Assembly (NCBI GenBank): GCA_046290815.1
Contig: JBKBUF010000062.1
Location: 1-6,947 of the forward strand
Direction of reading: 5' to 3'
From: JBKBUF01 sp046290815
GTDB taxonomy: Bacteria > Bacteroidota > Bacteroidia > Cytophagales > Cytophagaceae
Length of the DNA: 6,947 nt
The notes under the pieces were generated by a model, which searched no databases, was not told the origin of the DNA, and worked only from the letters and a program-made list of their open reading frames with translations. Position 1 is the first letter of the stretch. Every line of letters starts with the position of its first letter. A program made the translations under genes and the position numbers. Below are positions 6,829 to 6,947 of the stretch, one piece after another.

Positions 6829-6947
6829 ATTAAGAATTAAGAATTAAGAATTAAGAATTAAGAATTAAGAATTAAGAATTAAGAATTAAGAATTAAGAAT
6901 TAAGAATTAAGAATTAAGAATTAAGAATTAAGAATTAAGAATTAAGA
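6828..6947 (+). repeat. Right heptamer tandem array, (GAATTAA)n, running off the window
   Basis: After an initial AATTAA that shares the last base of the DUF62 stop codon, sixteen perfect GAATTAA units run from 6834 to 6945, with two more bases at the window end. There is no mismatch in the visible 120 bases, and the true length is unknown. The unit and its orientation relative to the upstream gene match the left array at 115-162. There is no hairpin terminator between the stop codon and the array. Confidence 0.97.

Noticed and set aside
6828..6947. CRISPR array
   Set aside because: The repeat is a 7-base unit with no spacers, and no cas genes are present.
1..6947. A new multi-gene defence, toxin or biosynthetic system
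   Set aside because: All five genes belong to known families with no shared pathway, and no nuclease, toxin-antitoxin, transposase or integrase genes are visible.
1..6947. tRNA, rRNA or riboswitch
   Set aside because: The short intergenic stretches show no cloverleaf, conserved rRNA segment or riboswitch core that I can recognise.

Overview
The window looks like chromosomal DNA from a member of the Bacteroidota, most likely a Cytophagales-type gliding bacterium. The strongest evidence is a secreted metalloprotease ending in a type IX secretion (T9SS) sorting domain, a system confined to that phylum. Also consistent are AT-rich intergenic regions, no clear Shine-Dalgarno sequences before the starts, and one TTG/TAnnTTTG promoter candidate. 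The genus cannot be fixed from the sequence.

Layout: four genes lie on the minus strand and one on the plus strand. In transcription order the minus-strand genes are phoH (5905-4964, TTG start), an M43 cytophagalysin-like protease (4924-3140), a ComEC/Rec2 DNA-uptake channel (2984-942) and a crotonase-family enoyl-CoA hydratase/isomerase (940-167). The last two are separated by one base and are probably translationally coupled. A 146-bp divergent spacer, with a good plus-strand promoter candidate, separates phoH from a DUF62-type SAM hydrolase homologue (6052-6828). No stretch longer than about 170 bp lacks a gene.

The genes do not form one obvious pathway. They cover an RNA-associated ATPase, an exported protease, a DNA-uptake channel, an acyl-CoA enzyme and a SAM-hydrolase-like protein. 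This reads as an ordinary housekeeping neighbourhood, and I see no defence, mobile or biosynthetic system.

The most unusual content is repetitive. Perfect 7-bp tandem arrays of GAATTAA lie at both ends of the block, in inverted orientation, each starting at or just after the stop codon of the gene it follows. A second, unrelated heptamer family (TAGGCAA) lies in the comEC leader, with one inverted copy that can form a hairpin. At the protein level, two enzymes lack textbook catalytic residues: the DUF62 protein at all three triad positions, and the crotonase at one of two glutamates. The ComEC C-terminus lacks the metallo-beta-lactamase metal-binding motif.
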